From assembly GCA_910586245.1 (NCBI GenBank), contig CAJUFY010000001.1, positions 1 to 64,000 of the forward strand: a stretch of 64,000 nucleotides of DNA, in the 5' to 3' direction. Shown in pieces: positions 32,554-40,246 of the stretch; the stretch's first letter is position 1; every line of letters starts with the position of its first letter. The stretch is from an uncultured Christensenella sp. (GTDB taxonomy: Bacteria; Bacillota; Clostridia; Christensenellales; Borkfalkiaceae). Position numbers and translations under genes: made by a program. The notes under the pieces were generated by a model that had not been told where the DNA came from, ran no database searches, and saw only the letters and a list, made by a program, of their open reading frames with translations.

Positions 32554-32618
32554 GGACGAGCCCTCCCTTAATAAACAAAGAAAAAGTCTAAACCGAAAAA
32601 ATCAATTCAGACTCTTTT

Positions 32619-32695
32619 TGGTTGAGGTGACGTGACTTGAACACGCGACCTCTTGGTCCCTAACCAAGCGCGCTACCAAACTGCGCTACACCTCA
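32619..32695 (-). tRNA. tRNA-Pro (anticodon AGG)
   Basis: Cloverleaf with encoded CCA, anticodon stem CTTGG/CCAAG and loop TTAGGGA, giving anticodon AGG. The acceptor pairs TGAGGTG with CACCTCA, so the first pair is U1-A72 rather than the C1-G72 usual for tRNA-Pro. Much of the D, anticodon and T arms is nearly identical to the tRNA-Pro(CGG) at 24383. Confidence 0.9.
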
Positions 32696-32849
32696 ATGAA
32701 AAGCATATTCCATTATATCGATAATTTTTAAAGTGTCAAGCATTTTTCGAGCCGTTTCGGGAAATTTCTGACGAGGATCGGTTTCTTTTCGTAAAAATGA
32801 TCCCGAACCGCCTTGCGGCGATTCGGGCATTTTCTTTCATACGCAGAAC

Positions 32850-33926
32850 TCAGCCTTCGGTCGGGTTGGGAACGGAGATCATAATGCCGTTCTCGCCCGT
32901 GACGACCTGGGGTAGCTTGCCGTCCCAACGGGAAAGATATTCGATATACTTCATGTATTCGGCGATATCCTTACCCGTATGCGCTTCGTCGAAGACGATT
33001 TCGTAAACGGTCAGTTCTTCGCTTTCCGCCGAAGTTTCCGTACGCTCGTTTACGGTGTAGCCGAGCATACGCGCGACTTCCGCGCTCTTTACCATAATCG
33101 CGCGCGCCTGCGCCGTCGCCGCGGCAACCTGTGCGTCCGCCTGCGCCTGCGCTTTGGCGAGCAACGCCTTCGCTTCCTGTTCGGCAACGTAGAGCGCCGT
33201 TTCCGCCTGTTCCTTTTTCTTCTCGTTTTCGTACTGCGCCTGCAACTTTTCCTGCTGTGCCATCATCTTCGCTTCCACCGCCGCTTCGAAGGCGTCCGAA
33301 AATGTAATGTCGGTCAACACGGCGGAATTGAACGTAACGAAATACTTATCGCCGATTGCTTCGGAAATTTCTTTTTCCACGGTGGGCGAAACGTCGTTGC
33401 GCTCTTCAATCAGTTTTTCCGCCTGAAATTTCGAAAGCGTCGCCTTAGTGCGTTCGACCGCAACGCTCTGAATGCGGTTCGTGAGCGCTTCCAGTCCGCC
33501 GTAATTGAGCGCGATTTCCTCTACCTTATCCTGACGGATCTGGAACTGCACCACCATGGAAATATCCATAGACTGCGCGTCGAGCGTATAGGCGGGCGTT
33601 TTGATTTCCACCTGCTGTACTTTTGCGTCGTATTTTTCATACTTGCGGGTCAGCCAGAAATCGAAATACGTACCGGGGCCTTCCACTTTGGAAATGACGC
33701 CGAGCCGTTTGACCACGGCGATCGAGCCCGCCTCCACCGTATGAAACGAACCGGGGATCAGCACCAGCAACAGAACACCCGCGCCCATCAGACAGCAGGC
33801 AATCGCGCCGTGCGGCGTTTTTTTGCCCGTACGTTTTTTCTTCTGGTAAAAACGATACCCGAAGATTGCCGCGCCCGCGGCGATCAGCGCCAAAAACAGA
33901 ATGGCGGTTAAAAAAGTGTAAACCAT
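32850..33926 (-). CDS. SPFH/band 7 (prohibitin-like) membrane protein
   Basis: 358 residues. Two N-terminal membrane segments (TFLTAILFLALIAAGAAIFGY; AIACCLMGAGVLLLVLIPGSF) are followed by the SPFH domain (GSIAVVKRLGVISKVEGPGTYFDFWL...RKYEKYDAKVQQVEIKTPAYTLDAQSMDISMVVQFQI). A long Ala/Glu/Lys coiled coil follows (about 235-300) and ends with a globular tail. SPFH proteins scaffold membrane microdomains. ATG 33926 follows GAGAGGAAA. The gene is alone downstream of a structured leader with a terminator. Confidence 0.88.
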   Translation of the reverse strand: MVYTFLTAILFLALIAAGAAIFGYRFYQKKKRTGKKTPHGAIACCLMGAGVLLLVLIPGSFHTVEAGSIAVVKRLGVISKVEGPGTYFDFWLTRKYEKYDAKVQQVEIKTPAYTLDAQSMDISMVVQFQIRQDKVEEIALNYGGLEALTNRIQSVAVERTKATLSKFQAEKLIEERNDVSPTVEKEISEAIGDKYFVTFNSAVLTDITFSDAFEAAVEAKMMAQQEKLQAQYENEKKKEQAETALYVAEQEAKALLAKAQAQADAQVAAATAQARAIMVKSAEVARMLGYTVNERTETSAESEELTVYEIVFDEAHTGKDIAEYMKYIEYLSRWDGKLPQVVTGENGIMISVPNPTEG

Positions 33927-33967
33927 ACGATTTCCTCTCAAAAAATTTTACGCTTCCGAACCGGCAA

Positions 33968-34127
33968 GAAAGAAAAGACCCGCACCCTGCTTTTTCTGCA
34001 AGGTTGCGAGTCTCATTTTTTAATACTGCCCCGGGCGGCCGTGCCGCCGTGATGACGGGTACGTAACGGAAACCGCTTCCCCGCGGCTGCCGCAAATTAC
34101 TCCCTCTTTCCGTTCGGATTTGTTTAC
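33968..34127 (-). promoter_or_regulatory. Riboswitch-like leader, resembles yybP-ykoY (Mn2+)
   Basis: The RNA begins near 34127. It contains GAGGGAGTAA, then CCGTCATCACGGCGGCACGG, then ATGAGACTCGC, matching the order of the conserved yybP-ykoY elements (GGGGAGUA, CGUCAUCA, GAGACC), though the P1 side is weak. It ends in a terminator: GACTCGCAACC / GGGTGCGGGTC plus T-rich tail (33968-34012), whose left arm reuses the GAGACUC segment. That arrangement gives an on-switch. The class assignment is tentative; the leader and terminator are clear. Confidence 0.55.
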
Positions 34128-34133
34128 GAGCTT

Positions 34134-34162
34134 ATTTTACCATAACCGAAATCGCTTGTCAA
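34134..34162 (-). promoter_or_regulatory. Promoter of the SPFH leader
   Basis: Minus-strand TTGACA (34157-34162), 17 bp, TAAAAT (34134-34139). Confidence 0.85.
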
Positions 34163-34164
34163 GC

Positions 34165-34192
34165 ATTATTCGATATTTTTTTATCGAATAAT
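34165..34192. promoter_or_regulatory. 11-6-11 palindrome between divergent promoters
   Basis: Arms ATTATTCGATA and TATCGAATAAT around six T, just upstream of the SPFH -35 box. A second dyad GATAAAA/TTTTATC (34264-34277) lies 18 bp before the hydrogenase -35. They are probable operators; the regulator is unknown and neither matches the Rex consensus TTGTTAA-N4-TTAACAA. Confidence 0.6.
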
Positions 34193-34294
34193 ATGGATAT
34201 TTTTACGGAAAAACGCAACGCCCGCATGTCAAATATTTCCGCCTCAAAAACGAAGTATTATCCGATAAAATTTTATCAAATACGACAAATTTTC

Positions 34295-34323
34295 TTGCTC
34301 TCGTTCCGCCCGTGTGTTATAAT
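34295..34323 (+). promoter_or_regulatory. Promoter of the hydrogenase operon
   Basis: TTGCTC (34295-34300), 17 bp, TATAAT (34318-34323), giving a leader of about 55 nt with AAAGGAGGAA before the first ATG. Confidence 0.85.
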
Positions 34324-34384
34324 GATAGATAGAATCATAAGATGCCCCGCGCAACGCGCGGAGCAGAGATAAAAGGAGGAATTT

Positions 34385-34885
34385 ATGGCACAATGTGAAG
34401 CGAGATGCGGCACTGCGGAACAGGAAGCGCAATTAAAAGCCGTGATCGAAGCGTCGCGCGAAACGCCGGGCTGTTTGATGCACATTTTGCAGGAAGCGCA
34501 GAGTATTTACGGATATCTTCCGATGCAAGTGCAAAAAACCATTGCGGAAGGTTTGGGAATATCCCTTTCCGAAGTGTACGGCGTCGTTACTTTTTATTCG
34601 CAATTTTCCCTGAAACCGAAGGGAAAATACCGGATCAGCGTATGTCTGGGCACGGCTTGTTACGTAAAGGGCGCGGATAAGATTTTGGAAGAAATCGAAA
34701 AAGAACTCGAAATCAAACCGGGCGAATGCACGCCGGACGGGCTCTTTTCGCTGGACAGTTGCCGCTGCGTCGGCGCGTGCGGGCTCGCGCCCGTGCTGAT
34801 GGTAAACGACGAAGTGTTCGGGAAGCTCTCCCCCGATAAAGTGAAATATATTCTCGACGGTTACAGGGAGGACGAAAACAAATGA
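34385..34885 (+). CDS. hydC: NuoE-like [2Fe-2S] subunit of bifurcating hydrogenase (HydC)
   Basis: 166 residues of the NuoE/24-kDa family: IYGYLPMQVQKTIAEGLGISLSEVYGVVTFYSQF and the thioredoxin-like [2Fe-2S] site CLGTACYVKGA ... CRCVGACG. In trimeric electron-bifurcating hydrogenases this is HydC, which passes electrons together with HydB between NADH and HydA. It overlaps hydB by 4 bp (ATGA). Confidence 0.93.
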   Translation: MAQCEARCGTAEQEAQLKAVIEASRETPGCLMHILQEAQSIYGYLPMQVQKTIAEGLGISLSEVYGVVTFYSQFSLKPKGKYRISVCLGTACYVKGADKILEEIEKELEIKPGECTPDGLFSLDSCRCVGACGLAPVLMVNDEVFGKLSPDKVKYILDGYREDENK

Positions 34886-36771
34886 CCATTCAGGAACTGG
34901 ATCTCATCCGTCAACGGAAAAAAGCGCTCGTCGACGTGCGCCGCGTGGTAAAGGAACAGGGCGAAAAACTCGCCGCAGAAACGGGTTACCGCAAACAGGT
35001 GCTCATATGCGGCGGCACCGGCTGCACCTCCTCCCACTCGATGAAAGTCATCGAACAGCTCGAAGCTTCGCTTGCCGAACTCGGCATTCACGACGTGCTC
35101 CTCGTAAAGACGGGGTGCTTCGGGCTGTGCGCGCTCGGCCCGATTATGATCGTTTATCCCGAAGGCGCGTTCTACGCGCAAATGACGCCCGAACACGCTA
35201 AAACGGTCGCGGAACAACATCTCGTACCCGGCGGCAGCGTGGTGACGGAACTCCTCTATCAGGGCACCGTGACCGAAAACGGCATTATCCCCTTTGCGGA
35301 AACCCCCTTCTATAAAAAACAACTGCGTATCGCGCTCAGAAACTGCGGCGTGATTGCGGCGGAAGACATCGAAGAAGCGATCGCGGCTGGCGATTACGCC
35401 GCGCTCGAAAAGGTACTCACGACCATGACGCCGGACGACGTCATCAACGAAATGCTCGCTTCGGGCTTGCGCGGAAGAGGCGGCGCGGGCTTCCCCACCG
35501 GCAGAAAATGGTCGTTTGCAAAAGCTTCGCAGAGCGAAATCAAATACGTCTGCTGCAATGCGGACGAAGGCGACCCCGGCGCGTTCATGGATCGTTCGGT
35601 ACTCGAAGGCGATCCCCACTGCGTGCTCGAAGCCATGACGATCGCGGGATATGCGATCGGCGCGCATCAGGGCTATATTTACGTACGCGCGGAATATCCC
35701 GTGGCGGTCGAACGGCTCCGCATCGCGCTGAAACAGGCGCACGAATACGGTCTGCTCGGCAAAGATATTCTGGGCTGCGGATTCGATTTCGACATCGAAA
35801 TCCGTCTCGGCGCGGGCGCGTTCGTGTGCGGCGAGGAAACCGCGCTCATGACGAGCATCGAAGGGCACCGCGGAGAACCCCGCCCCCGTCCCCCCTTCCC
35901 CGCCGTAAAAGGTCTGTTCGGCAAACCGACCATTTTGAACAACGTGGAAACCTGGGCAAACGTGAACCCGATCATCTTGAACGGCGCCAAATGGTTTTCT
36001 TCCATCGGAACGGAAACTTCTTCCGGCACGAAGGTCTTCGCGCTCGGCGGCAAGATTACCAACGTCGGGCTCGTGGAAGTACCGATGGGCACGACGCTGC
36101 GCGAAATCGTGGAAGAGATCGGCGGCGGCATCCCGAACGGAAAAAAGTTCAAAGCCGCGCAGACGGGCGGGCCTTCAGGCGGCTGCATTCCCGCTTCCTG
36201 CATCGACACCCCGATCGATTACGACAACCTGATCGCGATCGGCTCGATGATGGGTTCGGGCGGCATGATCATTCTCGACGAAGACACCTGCATGGTAGAC
36301 ATTTCGAAATTCTACCTTGAATTTACGGCGGACGAAAGCTGCGGAAAATGTACGCCCTGCCGCATCGGCACCAAACGGCTGCTGCAACTGCTCACAAAGA
36401 TCACCGAAGGAAAAGGCGAAGCGGAAGACGTCGTAAAAATCGAAGAACTTGCCGAACACATGAAGCAATCTTCCCTGTGTGCGCTGGGACAGAGCGCGCC
36501 CAACCCGATCCTCTCTACCCTCCGCTACTTCCGACAGGAATATTTCGACCATATCGAGAAAAAGAAGTGCGAAGCGGGCGTGTGCAAAGCGCTCCTCAAC
36601 TACACGATCGATCCCGCAAAATGCAAAGGCTGCACGCTTTGCGCGCGCAACTGCCCCGTAAAAGCGATTTCGGGCACGGTGAAAGAACCGCATTCGATCG
36701 ACACTGCGCGCTGCATCAAATGCGGCGCCTGCATGGAACACTGCCGCTTCGGCGCAATCGAGAAAAAGTGA
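34882..36771 (+). CDS. hydB: NuoF-like flavoprotein subunit of bifurcating hydrogenase (HydB)
   Basis: 629 residues. Order of domains: an N-terminal thioredoxin-like [2Fe-2S] domain (LICGGTGCTSS, CFGLCALGP); the NuoF core with the NADH/FMN sites GLRGRGGAGFPTGRKW and CNADEGDPGAFMDR; SLBB; a 4Fe-4S site in ESCGKCTPCRIGTKR; and a C-terminal 2x[4Fe-4S] ferredoxin domain (CKGCTLCARNCPVKAI, CIKCGACMEHCRFGAI). This is the HydB layout that couples NADH and ferredoxin to H2. Nine bases separate it from hydA. Confidence 0.95.
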   Translation: MTIQELDLIRQRKKALVDVRRVVKEQGEKLAAETGYRKQVLICGGTGCTSSHSMKVIEQLEASLAELGIHDVLLVKTGCFGLCALGPIMIVYPEGAFYAQMTPEHAKTVAEQHLVPGGSVVTELLYQGTVTENGIIPFAETPFYKKQLRIALRNCGVIAAEDIEEAIAAGDYAALEKVLTTMTPDDVINEMLASGLRGRGGAGFPTGRKWSFAKASQSEIKYVCCNADEGDPGAFMDRSVLEGDPHCVLEAMTIAGYAIGAHQGYIYVRAEYPVAVERLRIALKQAHEYGLLGKDILGCGFDFDIEIRLGAGAFVCGEETALMTSIEGHRGEPRPRPPFPAVKGLFGKPTILNNVETWANVNPIILNGAKWFSSIGTETSSGTKVFALGGKITNVGLVEVPMGTTLREIVEEIGGGIPNGKKFKAAQTGGPSGGCIPASCIDTPIDYDNLIAIGSMMGSGGMIILDEDTCMVDISKFYLEFTADESCGKCTPCRIGTKRLLQLLTKITEGKGEAEDVVKIEELAEHMKQSSLCALGQSAPNPILSTLRYFRQEYFDHIEKKKCEAGVCKALLNYTIDPAKCKGCTLCARNCPVKAISGTVKEPHSIDTARCIKCGACMEHCRFGAIEKK

Positions 36772-36780
36772 GGTAATATC

Positions 36781-38505
36781 ATGGCGAAAAACGTAACGTT
36801 GAAGATCAACAATATTTCCGTAACCGTTCCCGAAGGAACGACCATTCTCGAAGCAGCGCGCAAAGCGCATATCGAAATCCCCACGCTGTGCTATTTGAAA
36901 GACGTCAGCTGCGTCGGCTCCTGCCGCATGTGCGTCGTGGAAGCGACGGGCGCGCGCGGTCTGGTCGCAGCCTGCGTTTACCCCGTTGCGGAAGGCATGG
37001 AAGTGCGTACCAACACCGAAAAATGCCGCCAGTCGAGAAAGATGACGCTGGAATTGCTCCTTTCCAAACACAAAAAGAAATGCCTTTCCTGCGAGAGAAA
37101 CCACAACTGCGAACTGCAAAAACTTTCTTTGGGATACGGCGTCGACGAAGACAGGTTCCTCGGCGAAGACTTCGTGCTTCCGATCGACGATTCCGCCCCT
37201 TACGTGGTGCGCGACAACGACAAATGCATCAATTGCATACGCTGCGTCGCGGCGTGCCGCAAACAGAACGTAAACGCCATCGGCCCGATCGGAAGAGGCT
37301 TTCACGTACATATCGGCAGCGCGTTCGATATGCCTTTGTTCGAATCCGTTTGCGTCGGCTGCGGACAGTGCATCGTCGCCTGCCCCGTGGGCGCGCTCTC
37401 CGAACGCTCTACCATCGACGAAGTCTGGTCGGCGCTTGCCGATCCCGCCAAACAGGTGGTATTCTACACCGCCCCTTCCGTCCGCGCGACGCTCGGCGAA
37501 GCGTTCGATCTGCCCGTCGGCACGAACGTGGAAGGAAAAATGGTTGCGGCAATCCGCCGCCTCGGCCCCGCGCACGTGTTCAATATGGACGTGACGGCGG
37601 ACCTCACGATCATGGAAGAGGCGAGCGAACTCATCAACCGCATCAAAACGGATAAGCCGCTGCCGATGTTCACCTCCTGCTGCCCCGCCTGGGTGAAGTA
37701 CGTGGAACAGAAGTATCCCGAAATGATCCCGAATCTTTCCACCTGCAAATCGCCCCAGGCAATGTTCGGCGCGCTGCTCAAAAGCTACTGGTGCGAAAAG
37801 AACGGCATCGATCCGAAAAATCTGTACGTCGTCAGCGTAATTCCCTGCACGGCGAAAAAATACGAATGCCACCGCGATCAGCTGGAAGGCGACGTGGACG
37901 CGGCGATCACCACCCGCGAACTCGCGCGCATGATCAAGACCGCGGGCATTAAATTCACCGAACTTCCCGACGAAGAATTCGACAATCCCTTCGCCACCGC
38001 GACGGGCGGCGGAGCAATCTTCGGCGCGACGGGCGGCGTTATGGAAGCGGCGCTCCGCACGGCGGCGCACATGATGGACGGCAGCTTCGAAGTGCTCGAC
38101 TTCTTTGCGGTGCGCGGCGCGCAGCCGATTAAGGAAGCGACTTATCTCGTCGCAGGGCACACGGTGCGCGTTGCCGTCGCTTCGGGACTGGACCACGCAA
38201 AGACCATTCTCGAACAGATCAAATCGGGCGAAAAACAATACGATTTCATCGAAATCATGGCGTGCCCCGGCGGGTGCGTCAACGGAGGCGGTCAGCCCAC
38301 CCTTTCCGACAGCGTGCGCAATTCCGTCGAACTCAAAGAAACGCGCGCCAAAGCGCTTTATTCCAGCGACAGCGACAACGAACTGCGCCGTTCGAGCGAC
38401 TCCCCCGTCATGGAACTGTTGTACAACGATTATTTCTCTTTCCCCAACAGTCCGAAATCGCACAAGATTTTGCACACGAATTACAGAGCGGACAAAAGAA
38501 TTTAA
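36781..38505 (+). CDS. hydA: [FeFe] hydrogenase catalytic subunit (HydA)
   Basis: 574 residues. N-terminal plant-type [2Fe-2S] domain (IPTLCYLKDVSCVGSCRMC), a His-ligated 4Fe-4S region (CLSCERNHNCELQ), and two [4Fe-4S] motifs (CINCIRCVAACRK, CVGCGQCIVACPVGA). The H-cluster motifs are intact: L1 TSCCPAW, L2 IPCTAKKYE, L3 ACPGGCVNGGGQP. It reduces protons to H2 in fermentation, taking electrons from NADH plus reduced ferredoxin with HydB and HydC. Maturases hydEFG are not in the window. A strong terminator follows. Confidence 0.96.
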   Translation: MAKNVTLKINNISVTVPEGTTILEAARKAHIEIPTLCYLKDVSCVGSCRMCVVEATGARGLVAACVYPVAEGMEVRTNTEKCRQSRKMTLELLLSKHKKKCLSCERNHNCELQKLSLGYGVDEDRFLGEDFVLPIDDSAPYVVRDNDKCINCIRCVAACRKQNVNAIGPIGRGFHVHIGSAFDMPLFESVCVGCGQCIVACPVGALSERSTIDEVWSALADPAKQVVFYTAPSVRATLGEAFDLPVGTNVEGKMVAAIRRLGPAHVFNMDVTADLTIMEEASELINRIKTDKPLPMFTSCCPAWVKYVEQKYPEMIPNLSTCKSPQAMFGALLKSYWCEKNGIDPKNLYVVSVIPCTAKKYECHRDQLEGDVDAAITTRELARMIKTAGIKFTELPDEEFDNPFATATGGGAIFGATGGVMEAALRTAAHMMDGSFEVLDFFAVRGAQPIKEATYLVAGHTVRVAVASGLDHAKTILEQIKSGEKQYDFIEIMACPGGCVNGGGQPTLSDSVRNSVELKETRAKALYSSDSDNELRRSSDSPVMELLYNDYFSFPNSPKSHKILHTNYRADKRI

Positions 38506-38511
38506 AACACA

Positions 38512-38547
38512 ACCGTCCGAAGCGTTTGCTTCGGACGGTATTTTTTT
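38512..38547 (+). terminator. Terminator of the hydrogenase operon
   Basis: ACCGTCCGAAGC / GCTTCGGACGGT with a 4-base loop and a T7 tail. Confidence 0.92.
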
Positions 38548-38559
38548 GAATGAATTCGG

Positions 38560-38588
38560 TTGACAAAAAGCGTAAATTCGGATAAAAT
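38560..38588 (+). promoter_or_regulatory. tmRNA promoter
   Basis: TTGACA (38560-38565), 17 bp, TAAAAT (38583-38588), 23 bp before the mature 5' end. Confidence 0.85.
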
Positions 38589-38611
38589 AATTATATCGGT
38601 ACTTTGCAAAC

Positions 38612-38999
38612 GGGCCTGTTTCGGATTCGATTGCAAGCGGAATCCGACGGACGCACGCCAGAGGCTCGGCTCTGTAAAAACGGATCAAATTTAAATGCTG
38701 AAAATAATAGCAGAAGATCGACCGCTGCTCGTCGGGTTTCCCGCCGCGTAGCACTTGCGGCTTAACAGCGTTAAGCTCCGTCCTCTTTCCGTTGCCTACG
38801 GCGGAAAACAGGGCGCAATTTCAGTAGGGAACGTTCCGCACGGGTTGGTTTCCCCCTATGCGGAATGAATTTCGGAAACGTGCCTGCCGCGCAGTTTGTC
38901 TGCGGACTGCCCGCGGGCGAGATTTAACCACAGACTAAGCGTGTAGTGTCCGCGGAGGAACCTTGTAAGACCGCAGTTCAATTCTGCGCAGGTCCACCA
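38612..38999 (+). ncRNA. ssrA: tmRNA (ssrA)
   Basis: 388 nt. The 5' end GGGCCTGTTTCGGATTCGA and the 3' end GTTCAATTCTGCGCAGGTCCACCA form the tRNA-like domain; acceptor GGGCCTG pairs with CAGGTCC and CCA is encoded. The tag reading frame begins at GCT 38697 and ends at TAA 38763-38765: 22 codons, starting AENNSRR and ending RRVALAA. The ALAA end is the standard degron. The tag is unusually long and has six arginines. tmRNA rescues stalled ribosomes with SmpB. Confidence 0.95.
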
Positions 39000-39025
39000 A
39001 AAAACATCGGCGGGTATCCGCTCAA

Positions 39026-39055
39026 GGGGTTATAGCGCAGTTGGTAGCGCGTCTG
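39026..39055 (+). pseudogene. 5' half of a tRNA-Ala (truncated copy)
   Basis: 30 bases matching the first 30 of tRNA-Ala(GGC) at 39151 with one change (A for G at base 9). The match stops inside the anticodon arm. No 3' half follows. Confidence 0.8.
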
Positions 39056-39150
39056 CGCGAGCTCTGCCGAAGCTTTGCGGTGAAACCGCAAACTGGCATT
39101 GCATTGGAGGGTTTTCCGACAATGCAGAATGCCGTATTACAACTTTATCC
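39056..39150 (+). other. Structured spacer between the tRNA fragment and tRNA-Ala
   Basis: Two strong hairpins: TTTGCGGT / ACCGCAAA (about 39075-39093) and GGCATTGCATTG / CAATGCAGAATGCC with a two-base bulge (about 39098-39134). No protein-like frame. It lies in a likely tmRNA-tRNA co-transcript, so it may be a processing structure or part of a small RNA. Confidence 0.5.
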
Positions 39151-39226
39151 GGGGTTATGGCGCAGTTGGTAGCGCGTCTGAATGGCATTCAGAAGGTCAC
39201 GAGTTCGAATCTCGTTAGCTCCACCA
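39151..39226 (+). tRNA. tRNA-Ala (anticodon GGC)
   Basis: Acceptor GGGGTTA/TAGCTCC with G-T pairs, encoded CCA, anticodon stem TCTGA/TCAGA and loop ATGGCAT, giving GGC. It has no promoter of its own that I can see and is probably cut from the tmRNA transcript. Confidence 0.9.
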
Positions 39227-39230
39227 TAGT

Positions 39231-39273
39231 ATACCCAGTCGAACCACATTCAGTTTAGGCTGGGTATTTTTTT
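39231..39273 (+). terminator. Terminator after tRNA-Ala(GGC)
   Basis: ATACCCAG / CTGGGTAT arms with a 21-base loop and a T run. Confidence 0.7.
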
Positions 39274-39463
39274 ATCGACTTTGTTGTATTATAGTCCACC
39301 AAAATCGAAAGAGTTTGAACGTTGCCCGTTCAAACTCTTTCTTTATTTCACCCTTCGGTTTTATTTCATTGGTGGCGGGCACTTGTCTGCGCCGCACAGC
39401 GCCGCGCTTGTTTTATCAAGCACCCGCCACAGTGACAAACCACCGTATATACCGTATATTTAT
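39274..39463. other. Intergenic stretch with two long inverted repeats
   Basis: A perfect 14-bp stem AAAGAGTTTGAACG / CGTTCAAACTCTTT (39308-39341), then GTGGCGGG ... CCCGCCAC enclosing a GC-rich loop (about 39371-39432). No gene recognised. These may be terminators or a small structured RNA. Confidence 0.5.
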
Positions 39464-39492
39464 TTGCCTTTTCAGAGTAAATTCCGTATAAT
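39464..39492 (+). promoter_or_regulatory. YdeI-family gene promoter (leaderless type)
   Basis: TTGCCT (39464-39469), 17 bp, TATAAT (39487-39492), six bases, then ATG 39499. Confidence 0.8.
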
Positions 39493-39498
39493 AGGATT

Positions 39499-40074
39499 AT
39501 GCAACCGATCAATTTATTAAGCGCAAAAAATCGCAAAGAATTGCGACAATGGCTTATAGAAAATCATAGTACTGAAAAAGAATGTTGGGTTGTCGTTAAG
39601 CGTGGAAGACCCCAAAACGACAATACGTTTTGGTATATTGATGCAGTAGAAGAAGCGATGTGTTTCGGGTGGATTGACAGCACGACCAAACGCCTTGAAA
39701 GCGGTGTTACGGCTCAAAAATTAGTTCCGCGCAAAAAAAATTCGTTATGGTCGGAATTAAATAAAGAACGTTGCCGCAGAATGGAAAAGTTAGGCTTGAT
39801 GACAGATAGCGGGCGAGCAGTATTGCCCAACATGTCGCCTTCGGGGTTTATGATTGACAGCGACGTCTTAACAGCCTTGCAATTCGATAAACTTGTTTGG
39901 GAAAACTTTTTGAATTTTCCGCCGCTATATCAAAGAGTGCGAATTGATACAATTCAAATTAAAAAAAAGCAGACCGAACTTTTTCAAAGCCGTTTAGAAA
40001 AATTTATAGAAAATACACGGCAAGGCATAATGTACGGAGAATGGAACGACAACGGACGATTGCTTGATTATTAA
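39499..40074 (+). CDS. YdeI/OmpD-associated family protein
   Basis: 191 residues. The family pattern is seen in ELRQWLIENHSTEKECWVVVKRG, WYIDAVEEAMCFGWIDSTTKRL and KLVPRKKNSLWSELNKERCRRMEKLGLM. These proteins occur in many bacteria and have no agreed enzymatic role; one member is linked to bacteriocin protection. The gene is noticeably AT-richer than its neighbours and uses a leaderless-type start, so it may have been acquired recently. Confidence 0.85.
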   Translation: MQPINLLSAKNRKELRQWLIENHSTEKECWVVVKRGRPQNDNTFWYIDAVEEAMCFGWIDSTTKRLESGVTAQKLVPRKKNSLWSELNKERCRRMEKLGLMTDSGRAVLPNMSPSGFMIDSDVLTALQFDKLVWENFLNFPPLYQRVRIDTIQIKKKQTELFQSRLEKFIENTRQGIMYGEWNDNGRLLDY

Positions 40075-40116
40075 AGATTCGTTTTAGGTTTTTACCATTC
40101 CACCACTGCCGTTTTT

Positions 40117-40145
40117 GTACGAACCGTTTTAGGTTCGTACTTTTT
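40117..40145 (+). terminator. Terminator after the YdeI-family gene
   Basis: GTACGAACC / GGTTCGTAC with a 6-base loop and T5. Confidence 0.85.
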
Positions 40146-40201
40146 GATTTCAAACACCATTGTCCGCCCGATCGCGAAAAGTCTGAATTCAACAATTACA
40201 C

Positions 40202-40230
40202 TTGACAAATTTTCAATTTTATTGTATAAA
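40202..40230 (+). promoter_or_regulatory. Promoter of the DUF5714 gene cluster
   Basis: TTGACA (40202-40207), 17 bp, TATAAA (40225-40230). Confidence 0.82.
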
Positions 40231-40246
40231 CGTACGTGTTGAAATT

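Noticed and set aside
34158..34323. A Rex operator before the hydrogenase operon
   Set aside because: Neither palindrome matches TTGTTAA-N4-TTAACAA in sequence or spacing.
36175..38754. An 859-codon open frame on the minus strand opposite hydB/hydA and reaching into the tmRNA
   Set aside because: It lies over clearly real hydrogenase genes and a tmRNA. Its Arg/Ala/His-rich composition is typical of antisense frames here.
39026..39226. A tRNA-Ala interrupted by an intron
   Set aside because: The 30-nt 5' half is repeated in full in the complete tRNA downstream. The spacer is far too short for a group I intron and lacks its core. A duplication remnant is simpler.
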